From Knufia peltigerae (taxonomy: Eukaryota; Ascomycota; Eurotiomycetes; Chaetothyriales; Trichomeriaceae): a DNA stretch of 64,000 nt. Location of the stretch: the NCBI GenBank assembly GCA_030247855.1, contig JAPDRN010000163.1, positions 1-64,000 of the forward strand. The letters are read 5' to 3'. The position numbers and the translations under genes were made by a program. Below the pieces are notes generated by a model. That model worked only from the letters and a program-made list of their open reading frames with translations, searched no databases and was not told where the DNA came from. Positions 9,657-19,553 of the stretch are shown here, piece by piece; positions within the stretch are counted from its first letter, which is position 1; every line of letters starts with the position of its first letter.

Positions 9657-10187
9657 ATGGCCGAGTCCTCTACTACCACCACCACCGACGAAGACCCGGT
9701 CCTGCCACCACTGTCCGCGGCCGACTTTAGACTCTTCAACCGCCTGGCAGAAGAAATGGAGTTTTATCACGGCATGTTCCGGTCGACGTGGGATCAACTG
9801 TACGCCGGGACGGCACCGGGGTCGCGTCTCAAACCGAGCCAATTGATCAATCTGGGCTTGCGGTTTTGTCAACACCTCGAAGGTCACCACGACATCGAAG
9901 AGGCTCACTGGTTCCCCGTGCTGGGCAAGAAAATGCCCGGGTTCAAAGCCAGAGGGTTCGCCAAGGAACAGCACAGGGAAATGCACAAGGGCCTGGAGAG
10001 ATTGGGTCCGTACCTGATGGAATGCAGAAGCGGAGACCGAGAGTTGCGAAGGGAAGAAGTGAGGGAAATCATGGATTCCTTCGCAAAGGTGCTGTGGTCG
10101 CATTTGGAGGAAGAGGTCAAGGAGCTCGAGGCTGAGAATATGAGAAAGTATTGGACCAAAGACGAGATGAGGAGATTTCCGTTCTGA
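9657..10187 (+). CDS. Hemerythrin HHE cation-binding domain protein
   Basis: 176 residues, one exon, start in an excellent context (caccATGG). The whole protein is one four-helix HHE domain. Likely di-iron ligands are His38, the His78-x3-Glu82 motif in HHDIEEAHWFP, the pair His106 and His110 (HREMH), and His149-x3-Glu153. Family members bind oxygen, nitric oxide or iron, and several fungal ones are stress-related; which applies here cannot be told. The first 20 residues are Thr/Asp-rich and probably disordered. No signal peptide or membrane segment, so a cytosolic location is expected. It lies alone between unrelated + strand genes. Confidence 0.85.
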   Translation: MAESSTTTTTDEDPVLPPLSAADFRLFNRLAEEMEFYHGMFRSTWDQLYAGTAPGSRLKPSQLINLGLRFCQHLEGHHDIEEAHWFPVLGKKMPGFKARGFAKEQHREMHKGLERLGPYLMECRSGDRELRREEVREIMDSFAKVLWSHLEEEVKELEAENMRKYWTKDEMRRFPF

Positions 10188-10788
10188 CATGACCGACGAT
10201 GGAATTTTTGGACATTACTTGGCCATTTTGAGGCTTGTACATAGACATACTCCGTATATGATTGATGGATGGAAACGACGAGGCTATGAAAGACCACCAC
10301 CACAACAACATGGATTATACATGTTAAGGATTTAATAATATACCCGATCTCAACCATTAAGACTCATATAGATGGGTGTACGTGTATCCCCTAGATCAAA
10401 CAGCCTCGCATCATAGGACCTCGCTGAAGTACATATTACTCCATAGTCGCAAGTACCTACTAAAGCAAAAACGACAACATGGATCTTCGTTTTCAACCCC
10501 ACCAACGTAAGCAGCGCGACATACAGCACAATCCACAACCCGCGTGTGAAAGGACCACGGTAAGACTTCATTTTTCTACCCGACTCTCAAGAGCGGAGCT
10601 CTAGGATGCTACATACAATGTGATAGTGACAAGGCCCCCTATTATTTGATGAACTTGTACTCCATAGGCACTATTCTTGAGCATTTCCACCGACTCATTT
10701 TCTCTTTTTTTTTCCCCTTCACCCTCTTCAGCGTCATCACCTCTGGAAGTTTTACGCTCGATCCTGATCTGATCATCGATGGAATGCC
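10188..10788. other. Intergenic region upstream of the ThDP decarboxylase
   Basis: 601 nt. One TACTCCGTA copy at 10248-10256, about 60 nt after the hemerythrin stop, probably in its 3' untranslated region. A T-rich run lies near 10700-10720. No gene seen. Confidence 0.45.
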
Positions 10789-12624
10789 ATGACACGTATT
10801 CCCTTGGCACAATATCTCTTCAAGCGTCTACGCTCACAAGGAGTACACGCCATCCATGGTGTCCCGGGTGACTTTACGCTCAAGGCCCTCGACCACCTCC
10901 CCCCGAGTGGTGTGAAATGGATCGGGAACTGCAACGAGTTGAACGCAGGGTACGCGGCGGACGGGTACGCTCGAGTCCGGGGGCTCGGGGCCCTGTTCAC
11001 CACCTACGGCGTGGGTGAGTTGTCGGCCATCAACGCGGTGGCGGGGAGTTTCTCCGAGTCGGTCCCCGTCGTCCACATTGTCGGCACGCCGCAAAGGCGC
11101 CTCCAGGATGCGAGGGCGAACGTACACCACACGTTGGGAGACGGCCGGCCGAGGGTGTTTGCTCAGATGCACCGGCCCGTCACCGTCGCCCAGACGGACC
11201 TCCGTGACGAAACCACGGCCCCCGAGGACATTGATCGTACCGTCGCCGCGGCCCTCGAACATTCCCGACCCGTTTACATCGAACTACCTTGTGACATGGT
11301 GTCGAAGGAGGTCGACGCCGCGGGACTGGAGGTGCCGTTGGTGGATCGTTTTACGACGACGGAAGAATTCAAGGCTCGAGACGAGGACGCCCTCGTCGCG
11401 GACATCGTCCGGAGGTTGTACGGTTCCAAAAGGCCCCTCGTCCTGGTCGACAGCGGTGACGGGTTACGTTCACCCTCTCTCCGACGAGAGGTCAACGAAT
11501 TCGTCAAGAGGTCGGGATTACCCACGCTGTGCATGCCTTCGGGAAGTGGAATGGTAGATCACGCGCTCGGAAACTACTACGGCGTCCATTCCGGTCCCGT
11601 GGGTCAGATCGATACCATGCCGTACGTGAACGGAGCCGATTTGGTACTCGCCTTCGGACCGATGTTTTCAGACACTCAGACCTTGGGTTGGAAGGTGGTT
11701 CCGGAACCGGAAAAGACAATAACAATGGGGAAGAATCATTTGTCTTTGCCTACGCGAACCAGCACGACTTTGTCAAGGATAAATCTGCACTCTCTACTGC
11801 CCAGACTGACCAAACTTCTCGACAAGACACTACTCTCCAAACCGGACGTATCAACACTGGGTGACTTTCGAACCGTCGTACCGAGACCGAGACCGACGTC
11901 CGCATCTACGTCTACAGCCAACGAAGACGGTCAATCAGACGACGATCCGATCGACCAGACAAACTTTTACCTTCGTCTCAACCCGTACCTACGACCCGAC
12001 GACGTCGTGTTGTTGGGTAACGCCACACCCATCCTAGGTGGTCGTGATCTGGTCCTACCGACTGGATCTCAAGTCATCGCGTCAGGACAATGGTTTTCAA
12101 TAGGTCACATGTTACCCGCCGCGTTGGGAGCCAGTTTGGCTCGACAGCAAACCGTAAGAAACGGTGGTCGTACGATACTACTAGACGGTGACGGTAGTTT
12201 TCAAGTGACGGCACAAGAGCTGAGTACCGTCATACGTTACCGCGTGGACCTGACGATCTTCCTGATCAACAATTCGGGTTACGCTTACGAGAGACAAATC
12301 CACGGTATGAATGAAGATTATAATGATTTGTCTTGTTGGAACTACATGGAATTACCATTTGTATTTTCGAATAAACCGCACAGAAACGACGATGGCACCA
12401 CCACCACCACCACCACCAACGACAACCGTAATCATGACGAGGATGACGAGTATCCCATCAAAAGTTACGTGATACGTACCTGGAGGGAAATGGATACTCT
12501 GTTGGCTTCTGAAGAATTTTGTACCGGAAAAGGTCTACGATTTGTTGACGTTAGGATGGACAAGTTTGACGTCCCCGAGAAGTTCAGGGTGGTTTTCAAA
12601 AGGGCCGGTGAGCAATTGGGTTAG
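10789..12624 (+). CDS. Thiamine-diphosphate-dependent 2-oxo acid decarboxylase (pyruvate/indolepyruvate decarboxylase family)
   Basis: 611 residues, one exon. It should decarboxylate a 2-oxo acid such as pyruvate or an aromatic pyruvate to the aldehyde in the cytosol. The N-terminal domain has the cofactor-activating Glu50 (NCNELNAGYAADGYAR) and the His113-His114 pair. The C-terminal domain has the ThDP motif starting at GDGS (467-470) and ending with Asn494-Asn495, followed by NNSGYAYE with Glu501 at the place of the conserved active-site Glu. So the active site looks intact. It is longer than the usual 560-570 residues because of a charged linker around 365-390 and a Thr/Asp/Asn-rich insert at 530-556, which includes seven Thr from a trinucleotide repeat. 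Where fermentative enzymes usually read ETGT, this one reads GNAT (410-413), so its substrate may not be pyruvate. Confidence 0.87.
   Translation: MTRIPLAQYLFKRLRSQGVHAIHGVPGDFTLKALDHLPPSGVKWIGNCNELNAGYAADGYARVRGLGALFTTYGVGELSAINAVAGSFSESVPVVHIVGTPQRRLQDARANVHHTLGDGRPRVFAQMHRPVTVAQTDLRDETTAPEDIDRTVAAALEHSRPVYIELPCDMVSKEVDAAGLEVPLVDRFTTTEEFKARDEDALVADIVRRLYGSKRPLVLVDSGDGLRSPSLRREVNEFVKRSGLPTLCMPSGSGMVDHALGNYYGVHSGPVGQIDTMPYVNGADLVLAFGPMFSDTQTLGWKVVPEPEKTITMGKNHLSLPTRTSTTLSRINLHSLLPRLTKLLDKTLLSKPDVSTLGDFRTVVPRPRPTSASTSTANEDGQSDDDPIDQTNFYLRLNPYLRPDDVVLLGNATPILGGRDLVLPTGSQVIASGQWFSIGHMLPAALGASLARQQTVRNGGRTILLDGDGSFQVTAQELSTVIRYRVDLTIFLINNSGYAYERQIHGMNEDYNDLSCWNYMELPFVFSNKPHRNDDGTTTTTTTNDNRNHDEDDEYPIKSYVIRTWREMDTLLASEEFCTGKGLRFVDVRMDKFDVPEKFRVVFKRAGEQLG
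12397..12417 (+). repeat. (ACC)7 trinucleotide repeat inside the decarboxylase
   Basis: Seven ACC codons in a row encode Thr7 in a surface insert of the decarboxylase. The tract is in frame and could vary in length between strains without breaking the gene. Confidence 0.85.
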
Positions 12625-12972
12625 GTGACTTGCTACCTAGGTACCTAGGTGAGGGAACATCATGATCATGTGTATACCGCGGCAATGGGGTTTTGTTTGA
12701 CATGGTACATACTTCGTAAGAACTAGAATTAATCTAGATATATCACAGGTCAACAAATATACCTCAAGTATTGCTTCCCCTTCAAGGTTGATATCTCATA
12801 TCAAATACCATACACAATGGCATTATCCACATCTATCCGGACTAGGCTCATCGGAACTTGATAAGAATATATTACTCCATATTATGCTATGCTATACCAT
12901 GCTGTGCTACTCTATCCTATACCATGCTATGCTATGCCCATACTACGCCATGTCATTGAATCTTCTCAATTC
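12625..12972. other. Convergent intergenic region between decarboxylase and MFS transporter
   Basis: 348 nt between two stop codons. It holds a palindromic CCTAGGTACCTAGG string around 12636-12649 and the TATGC-rich tract described separately. Both 3' untranslated regions should lie here. Confidence 0.5.
12884..12938. repeat. Degenerate TATGC-rich tandem tract
   Basis: Two exact 12-bp copies of CTATACCATGCT (12892-12903 and 12917-12928), 25 bp apart, within a run of ATGCTATGC units. Low-complexity sequence between converging genes; no function visible. Confidence 0.6.
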
Positions 12973-14946
12973 TCACATGGAAAAACTAGTGTCGAAACTA
13001 GGCCTCCTTTCAAGACTGTGATGATCATATCCTCCAAGGATTGATCCAGAAGCTGTCGAAGACGCACCGGCCCTGCTCCTCCTCGAACTAGCCGTGACTG
13101 TACGTGAAAGAGGTTCGGTAGGCGAATTGCCTACGAACGTTGCCTCAATCCCGTCACCCTCCGACTCCGACTCCGACTCAGTCTCAGACTCGGAGTACTC
13201 GGTGGTTGTCGCCCTATCCAGATCTTCTTGACGCTGCAAGTTCGGGATATGTACAGGCCATATCATCAGAATACAAATCACACTGATGACTATGCCCATG
13301 GAGAAAGTGACTCGGATACTGTTTGCGTACGCCTCGATGACTTGTCTTTTGTGTACCGGATCCAAGTTCTTGATGGCATGAACCGACTCTCTCACTGCTC
13401 GGATGATGTTCTCTTTGGTCTGTTCGTCCGGAGCCGTCACTAGACGGTCCAAATAAACGAGCAACGCGTTCTGAAGAATCCAACTACTAATGGCAACTCC
13501 GAGAATCGCGCCTAAATTCCGCAACAAACCCAAAGTAGTCGTCACTACGGCTTGTTCGTCTTGAGAGTTCAACGCCAACGAGGCAATCGTAGCTGCTGGG
13601 AAAGAAAGGCCTTGTGCGATTGAACAAAAAGGGATTAGAAACGGAACAGACCAAGTTGGTGTATCTGCAGACAAACAAGTCACACATATCGCTCCCATGA
13701 GCATGATAAACGTGCCCACGACCATCGGTGGTTTCATCTTTCGTGTGAGAGTGATGTACAGGCCGCACAAAAGCGCCGTTACTGTGCCGCCCAGCAAGAG
13801 AATAAGCAGGTTCAAACCGGACGCGGTAGGGCTGCTCTGCTTTACGGCCTGAAGATATAGCGGGACGTTGAACAGAACCGTGTTCGTGACAATGGCACCG
13901 AAGAAATTCATCCACATCAAGTTGCCCATTGGCCTTGTGGAGAGGAATTTCAGGGGCAGCATCGGTAGTTGAGCCTTTCTTTCCACGAAGTACAGCGAGA
14001 CTGCCGCGACGACAAAGAGCACAAGGCTAGTGATGACCAACGGATGTGTCCAAGTAAAGACATTTCCACCTAGGTTCACTCCGAGGATGAGGCATGTGAC
14101 GGTGGTGGTGAGGGTAATGGCCCCGAGAGTGTCGAACGTCTTGAATGCTTGTCGTATGGATTTGCCTTGAGTCTTGGCCAGATTTGGTCCCAGATCAGAG
14201 GGGCAAAAGACCAATGTCAATATCGCGTAGGTAAAGATGAAAGGGAGCTGGACATAAAACGCAGCTCGCCAACCCAGTTTGTCACAGAGCAGTCCACCCA
14301 GCACGGCACCAAGACCATTACCCAAGCCCCATGACTAGGTAGACATTGTCAGATGAACCCCCTCCAAAGGTAACGGACAAAGCAAAGGACTCACCATGTT
14401 GAAATAGCTTTGGTAAATTCCTCGATATTCAATCTTGACAACGTCACTCGTCAATATGGACGACATGGACATTACTCCTCCAGCTCCCAGACCACAGACT
14501 GCTCTGGCAGCGATGAAACTGCCAATGGTACCCGCAAAACCACACCACGCGGTACTTGCAAGAAACATGCTCGCCGCGAAGAAAACCACTGGTCTTCGTC
14601 CAATGGTGTCAGATACACGACCATAGAGCGGCTGGAAGACCGTTGAAGACAGGTAAAACACGGTGCTCAGCCAAGATGCCGCGTTCGATGCATGGAAATA
14701 AGATGTGATGACTGGATGAGCCGAAGCCATGAGGGTTGAGTCGAAAAAGGCAATCGTACAGCCAAACATTATGCTCAGGAAAAGAACGATGAAGCGAGGG
14801 CGTGATATATTTCGAAAGTGAGTGTTGGACGGTTTCTCTGCCGATACTCTGTTGATCAATGGTGTGTCTTCGGAGGGCTGGACCGATCCCGGTGGTTCGA
14901 GACTGCCTCGTTGACTAGGTGCCACGTCCTGTCTTGCTACAGCCAT
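12973..14946 (-). CDS. MFS transporter, VBA/Fnx-like (putative vacuolar basic amino acid transporter)
   Basis: 637 residues from two exons, 14395-14946 and 12973-14334. The intron of 60 nt (14335-14394) has a GTGAGT donor and ACCTAG acceptor and joins YFNM to SWGLGNG in phase 0, giving a continuous helix motif. The start is the ATG at 14946; the frame is open upstream but without an ATG. The 14-helix DHA2 pattern begins at about residue 52. MFS motif A is GRVSDTIGRRP at 109-119, and FDSTLMASAHPVITSYF matches the VBA/Fnx group, which moves basic amino acids into vacuoles. The C-terminal tail of about 80 residues is acidic and Ser/Glu-repetitive. Substrate and membrane are inferred; drug-export DHA2 proteins are the alternative. 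Confidence 0.82.
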
Positions 14947-15814
14947 GATTTCTTCCTCGTGAAAGTGCTCCTTGGGCCTCCGCAAGTCCTCTGTAAGGGC
15001 TTCCCGCCTCAAGTAGCTGTTTCGGTGGTCGAGTCGTTCTTTCCGAGCTTAAGAGTAATGTTCAGGCGGCATGAACGAAATGTTGACCACTTGAGGCTGA
15101 TGAGATGACAAAAAGAAACACCAAGCGAATCTCACCTAAGACCTTCGTATCTGCGTCCTCTGCCGGAAGTTTGCTGCAGAGAGGGCTCTTTCAAGCACTG
15201 CTTCGTGTCGATAAGTCGGGTGGTCGAAGTCGTGCTTGTGACCATGCAAGAAAACCGAGTAGTCGGTTATCCAATTTTATTGTACTGCAATCCGATGCCC
15301 CTCCAAAGAAGTCGACTGAAGAAATGGCCTAACGTAGCCTGGCGAGGTCAAGCCGACAAATCAGGCTGCGGTATTCCGCAGTAGGTGTCTTTATTGGGGT
15401 CATAGGCCTTTTAACCAAGCCCGTGAGAGCCCATAAGCGGGAGTAGCTTGAGCCCTATTTACCTTTCTTGTTAGGGCTTCTCCAGGCGGACTTTCGAATG
15501 TCCGCTCGTTCGGCACCCAACGCCCTATGATGCGCTCAAATCCGTATTCCGCTCCTCACGCAATTGGTGCCCATTGGGTGACTGATTTGTCGTGTACGGA
15601 ATGAAGAGGCGGATTTCTTTGACAAGGGCGTATGAAATGGGCTCCATAGAATTAGATAAGGGAAACAGAAAGACGACCAACACATCTTTTCACATCGACA
15701 TTGATTCATATAAAAACAAGTTGGCCTCCAAGATGATGCTCTAACATTCGATTCCTCCCTCGACATTTCACTGTGTTCTCTCTCTCTCTCTCTTCCCCCC
15801 TACGATAACATACC
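14947..15814. promoter_or_regulatory. Divergent promoter region between MFS transporter and amidotransferase
   Basis: 868 nt between outward-facing starts. It ends in a TC microsatellite just before the amidotransferase start. The middle part (15330-15540) has several GC-rich short inverted pieces but no clear element. No open frame is convincing. Confidence 0.45.
15777..15792 (+). repeat. (TC)8 microsatellite in the amidotransferase leader
   Basis: Eight TC units ending 22 nt before the start codon at 15815. CT-rich leaders are common just upstream of expressed fungal genes, so this probably lies at the transcription start or in the 5' untranslated region. Confidence 0.7.
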
Positions 15815-16760
15815 ATGAATTTGAAAAAGCAACATCCCTATCGAATAGCGGTCCTTGAATGCGACACGCCGTTGCCCAAAACCAAGGCCAAGTTTCAAGG
15901 GTATGGTGGCGTATTCGAGTTCTTGCTTCGAGCCGGCGCAAAGGCCTTGGGTCGACCAGATTTAGATCCCGAGACGGGATTCGAGGTGTCGAAATGGCAA
16001 GTCGAGTTGGAACCTGACAAGTATCCCAACCCTGATACGATTGATGCCATTCTCATCACCGGCTCGAGTAAGGAAACACTCCCTTTTAGACTATCCCACC
16101 CCTTCTCTTTTGAGGCCGGGTCATATTGACCAAAGGAACTTCGTCGATAGAACATGACTCCTTCGCCGATACCCCATGGATCAACAAACTAGTCGAATAC
16201 ACCGCAATGATCTTGTCAGAAACAAAGGTTCGAGTGATTGGTGTCTGCTTCGGTCATCAGATCGTGGGGAGGGCATTGAAGGCCGGAGTCGGGAGGAATC
16301 CTTTAGGTTGGGAGGCCGCGGTGAACGAGGTCGATTTGTCACCGAGAGGAAAAGAACTTTTCGGTACCGAGAAATTGGTACGTGAAGTCCATGGGTGTTG
16401 GCCCCCCAGGTGACGAACCATGTTGGCCGAAAGGATCCGGATATACTAACATTTTTGGGGTTGTTTCAGCGTATACACCAGATGCACCGTGACTGTGTCT
16501 TTTTTTATCCAGAGGGCGTCGAGGAGCTGGGATCTTCGCCCGTCTGCAAAGTACAGGGCATGTATTCACCTAAACGACTGCTGACCGTCCAAGGTCATCC
16601 TGAGTTTAACAAGGAAATCATGGACGAAATCGTCAATACCCGACACGCCACCGGCATCTTTGATGACGAGGCGTACAATGAACACATGAAGAAGGTGGAT
16701 TTGCCGCACGATGGTTTGATTGTGAGCCAGGCATTTTGGAAATTCTTACTTGAGAAATAG
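15815..16760 (+). CDS. Class I glutamine amidotransferase-like protein (GMP synthase-type GATase domain)
   Basis: 256 residues from three exons: 15815-16067, 16151-16377 and 16470-16760. Intron 1 (83 nt, GTAAGG..TAG) restores the family motif ITGSKHDSF; intron 2 (92 nt) has an exact actaac branch site at 16445-16450 and joins TEKL to RIHQMHRD. The protein is a stand-alone GATase1 domain like yeast YLR126C. The nucleophile is Cys117 in GVCFGHQ and the His/Glu pair is His203 and Glu205 in VQGHPEF. There is no synthetase domain, so the ammonia acceptor, if any, is unknown; some relatives are peptidase-like. It converges on the U2 snRNP A' gene with 179 nt between stop codons. Confidence 0.88.
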
Positions 16761-16939
16761 GATACATAGGATCGGAGTTTCAAGGACGCAAGAGGGAATA
16801 GCCGGTAAAGGTTTATTTTCAAACTGCTCGTGTGAGAAGAACCTGATAGATTGGCGGCGCTATGTTACAAGGTCATGAATGCTTTGCCAACCACTACAGA
16901 TTCAAGGTGTCGTCTTGGTCTTTACACTCGCGACATCGT

Positions 16940-17848
16940 TTATGACACCATTCTATCTGCGTCAGCTGCACCGGCTGGTATGCGACCTTCGGCGAGATCT
17001 TTCTCTATGCTTGTGATTTCGGCCAGACTCTTTGCATTCTTGATCATTTCTTGCACTCTCTTCTTCTCCGTCTCTGTCAACTGTGTCCGTACACCTTTCC
17101 GTTTACCCTCTGCCTTGCCGTTGACGCCGGCACCCGATACGTCGAATGATCTGGTCTTGACACCTTTAATCTTTGCTGCCAATTCCGAGGGCTCTTCAGC
17201 GGTGCCAAACAATTCAGTGGCCTGCTCGCGCTCGGCCTCTCGGACCTTTTGACAGTCAAGGAATCGTAACGACGGATTTGCCCATATCAGGTAGAGTCTG
17301 TAGTGCTGTAGAAACCCCAGAAGTCAGCATCATCGGTTCAAGAAGTTGTATACCACAGACGTCTTGACCACCTACTTCTTTTCTCGTTACCGGATTCTCC
17401 AGCAAACAGAGATGTGTCAACTTTCCACATAAACTCAACCCGTCGAGATCTGCCAGCTCTTTGACGTGATTCGCAGTGAGTACCAGCGTTGTCAAGTTTG
17501 GTATTTGTTCTGCTATTCTTTTGTCGACGCTCTGTATCCGATTTCGCGCACATAGCAGCGTGTTTAACCGAGGGGAGAGGGGGAAATTCGAGATTGTGGC
17601 GATGTCGTTGTCTGTGAAGTCGATGGCATCTTGTGGCCCGGCAACACCAAGGTTCTCGATGATAGGTATTTTATGGCCTGTAACGTCGCAAATACACCGG
17701 AGTGTGGTCAATTATGTTCTGCATGCTCCAAAATGATTCAAGTGTAGCATCTGCTCTTTTCAGACATACCTCGTAGGTCAAGCTCCCGCTCCTTGAGTGG
17801 ATTTAAATATGACAACGAGTTGTTGATCAGGTCGGCCGTGAGCCTCAT
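16940..17848 (-). CDS. LEA1: U2 small nuclear ribonucleoprotein A' (LEA1)
   Basis: 248 residues from three exons: 17770-17848, 17376-17677 and 16940-17305, with introns of 92 nt (17678-17769, GTATGT..CAG) and 70 nt (17306-17375, GTAGGT..CAG). The protein starts MRLTADLINNSL and continues LDLRG, then HKIPIIENLG, exactly the family order. It is a small leucine-rich repeat protein (LRRs over about 40-120) closed by the capping motif ENPVTRKE followed by HYRLYLIW and RFLDCQKV. With the B'' protein it binds stem-loop IV of U2 snRNA in the spliceosome. The C-terminal 70 residues are basic with a short coiled helix. Length is close to the human (255) and fission yeast (about 240) proteins. A gene for splicing that itself needs two introns removed is usual in these fungi. 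Confidence 0.93.
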
Positions 17849-19553
17849 GATTGCGAAACGGAGGGGAAGTGTGGGCTCGGAATGCCAAAGTTGAAGGCTT
17901 GATCGGATTCTCTCGTCGGAGAGACGCTATTTCCGCACAAGTTCTACCAGGGTAGAAAAAAGAGTTTAGCAAGTGCCGACCAATCCTCACTTTCTTGACA
18001 AAGGTCGCGAGAGGATTGAGAAGTCCCACACGGCACAGGTCTCTTGATGGGAACTTGTTTTGCACGTGCTGTTGCGGTGGTGACCAGAATCCCCCGGATC
18101 AACTGGCCGAGAGCTTGCGTTGGCGGGTTTGGACAAAGAAGTATTCAGGTTGATTAAGGGCGCGAAGCAATGAGGATTGGATGAAATTGCAAAGGGTTGG
18201 ATCCTTCAACGCGGGAATCTGATCCAATACACACTGTACAGTACACAATACTCTGTACGTCGCGCAGGAACTTTTTTCATGATGCCAAGCCAAAAGATGG
18301 CCCAATAGAAATGAAGGAGGTTCTCCCCAGATTTGGCCGGGGCTGCGGCTCATGCTGGGACTAGCTGTACGTAACAATTAGATGCCAAGGTTAATATTTG
18401 TACTACTTGTACTTGTACTCCGTACTTGCGGCTACTCGTACTGGACTAAGGAGTGGGAGCTTGCGCGAGTCATGCACGGTAGATCGAGTCGCGTGAGGGA
18501 TCTACAGTATTGTATCTCACGGCCCTTCGCACGAGGGCTTCAAAGTCCTGTGTAGTACTCGTACTCGTACGTCCATGGACGATGCCGCACGTAGCCGATC
18601 ACACGTGGCTCGCCAGCAAACGGGTGACGACGATGTTGTACTGTTTAGGGAGTAGTGAGCCGGACGGTTCTCGGATCAGGGTAACGGATACAGCAGGGTG
18701 TTCGGTGTGGGCGATGATGGATGGTACTCGTACTCCGTACTGGCAGGCGAGAAGTTTCTTCTGCAAAGTGGTGGCTGCAGGTGGCTGCATATCCCTTCCT
18801 TTGCGAGTGCAAGCATCATCTGATGGACAGCCCCGTCAAACCACGCACGGCTCGATCTGGGCTATGGGCTTGACTGGACCGGGGCACAGTATCACGCTAT
18901 TGGCCTCTGGGTGGTGTCGCTTGTCGTGTGGTGGTCTCTGTAATGAGTTGTTCTGAAGCTTCTCGACCCACCACAACCAGCACAACGGCCTCCCCCGCCC
19001 CAAGGCTCACAGAAGCACAGGCCACTAAGGACCCTCGCCACCTCCGAGTGCGACATCCCTATCTATGACACTTGAATGGCCCCAAGTGATTCTAGAAGGA
19101 AATACGCAGACCAAGGTTGGCTAATCAAGGTGAATTCGAGCCAATGACACGCCGTATCGACAGACCTTATCTCGACCCATGCCCATTGCGGACTGGCGCT
19201 GGTCAGCCCGATGTTACCTCAATGTGGCAGCCACCAATACGAAGGCGATGGACTCCGGGATCTGTTGCGCCCCGAACCACTCTTCGAATCGATGGTGGAC
19301 GCCTATCTGCGGAGGAATTACCGTAGTTGCATGTCGCTAACACTAACTGCGCAGGTCAGTTACAGCATGGGTTCACCAAGGCAGGTCAAGGGTTGCTTGG
19401 TCGAGGTGCTTGTCGAGCTTGTGGCGCTTGGGAAGCTTGGGTCGTATAAAGAGGAGGGAGGAAGCACCAGGTCAATCTCACACCTGACACGTCTTTCTTC
19501 TCTCTCCCTCAACCTCTCCCTCTTCTCCTGCCCATTGAGTATCTGCAGCAACC
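17849..19553. promoter_or_regulatory. Long divergent region between U2 A' and the amino acid permease
   Basis: 1.7 kb with no convincing gene; the frame at 18510-18956 has no family likeness. It carries a cluster of related short motifs: TACTCCGTA at 18416-18424 and 18731-18739, and TACTCGTAC at 18433-18441, twice overlapping in 18556-18570, and at 18724-18732. GATA-type sites (HGATAR) occur on the minus strand at 19059-19064, 19166-19171 and 19303-19308; three is not far above chance. A TATA-like box is at 19445-19451, followed by a long CT-rich leader. Confidence 0.5.
19445..19451 (+). promoter_or_regulatory. TATA-like box (TATAAAG) of the permease gene
   Basis: TATAAAG lies 103 nt before the permease ATG at 19554 and is followed by a pyrimidine-rich stretch (19490-19535), the usual layout of a well-expressed fungal promoter and start region. 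Confidence 0.45.

Noticed and set aside
14947..15012. Longer N-terminus of the MFS transporter
   Set aside because: The frame begins with TTG, not ATG; the ATG at 14946 is the first usable start.
15330..15560. Possible transposon relic in the MFS-amidotransferase gap
   Set aside because: Only short imperfect inverted pieces; no terminal repeats, target duplication or coding remnant.
18510..18956. 148-codon frame between U2 A' and the permease
   Set aside because: Starts with a non-ATG codon, no family likeness, runs through the motif cluster.
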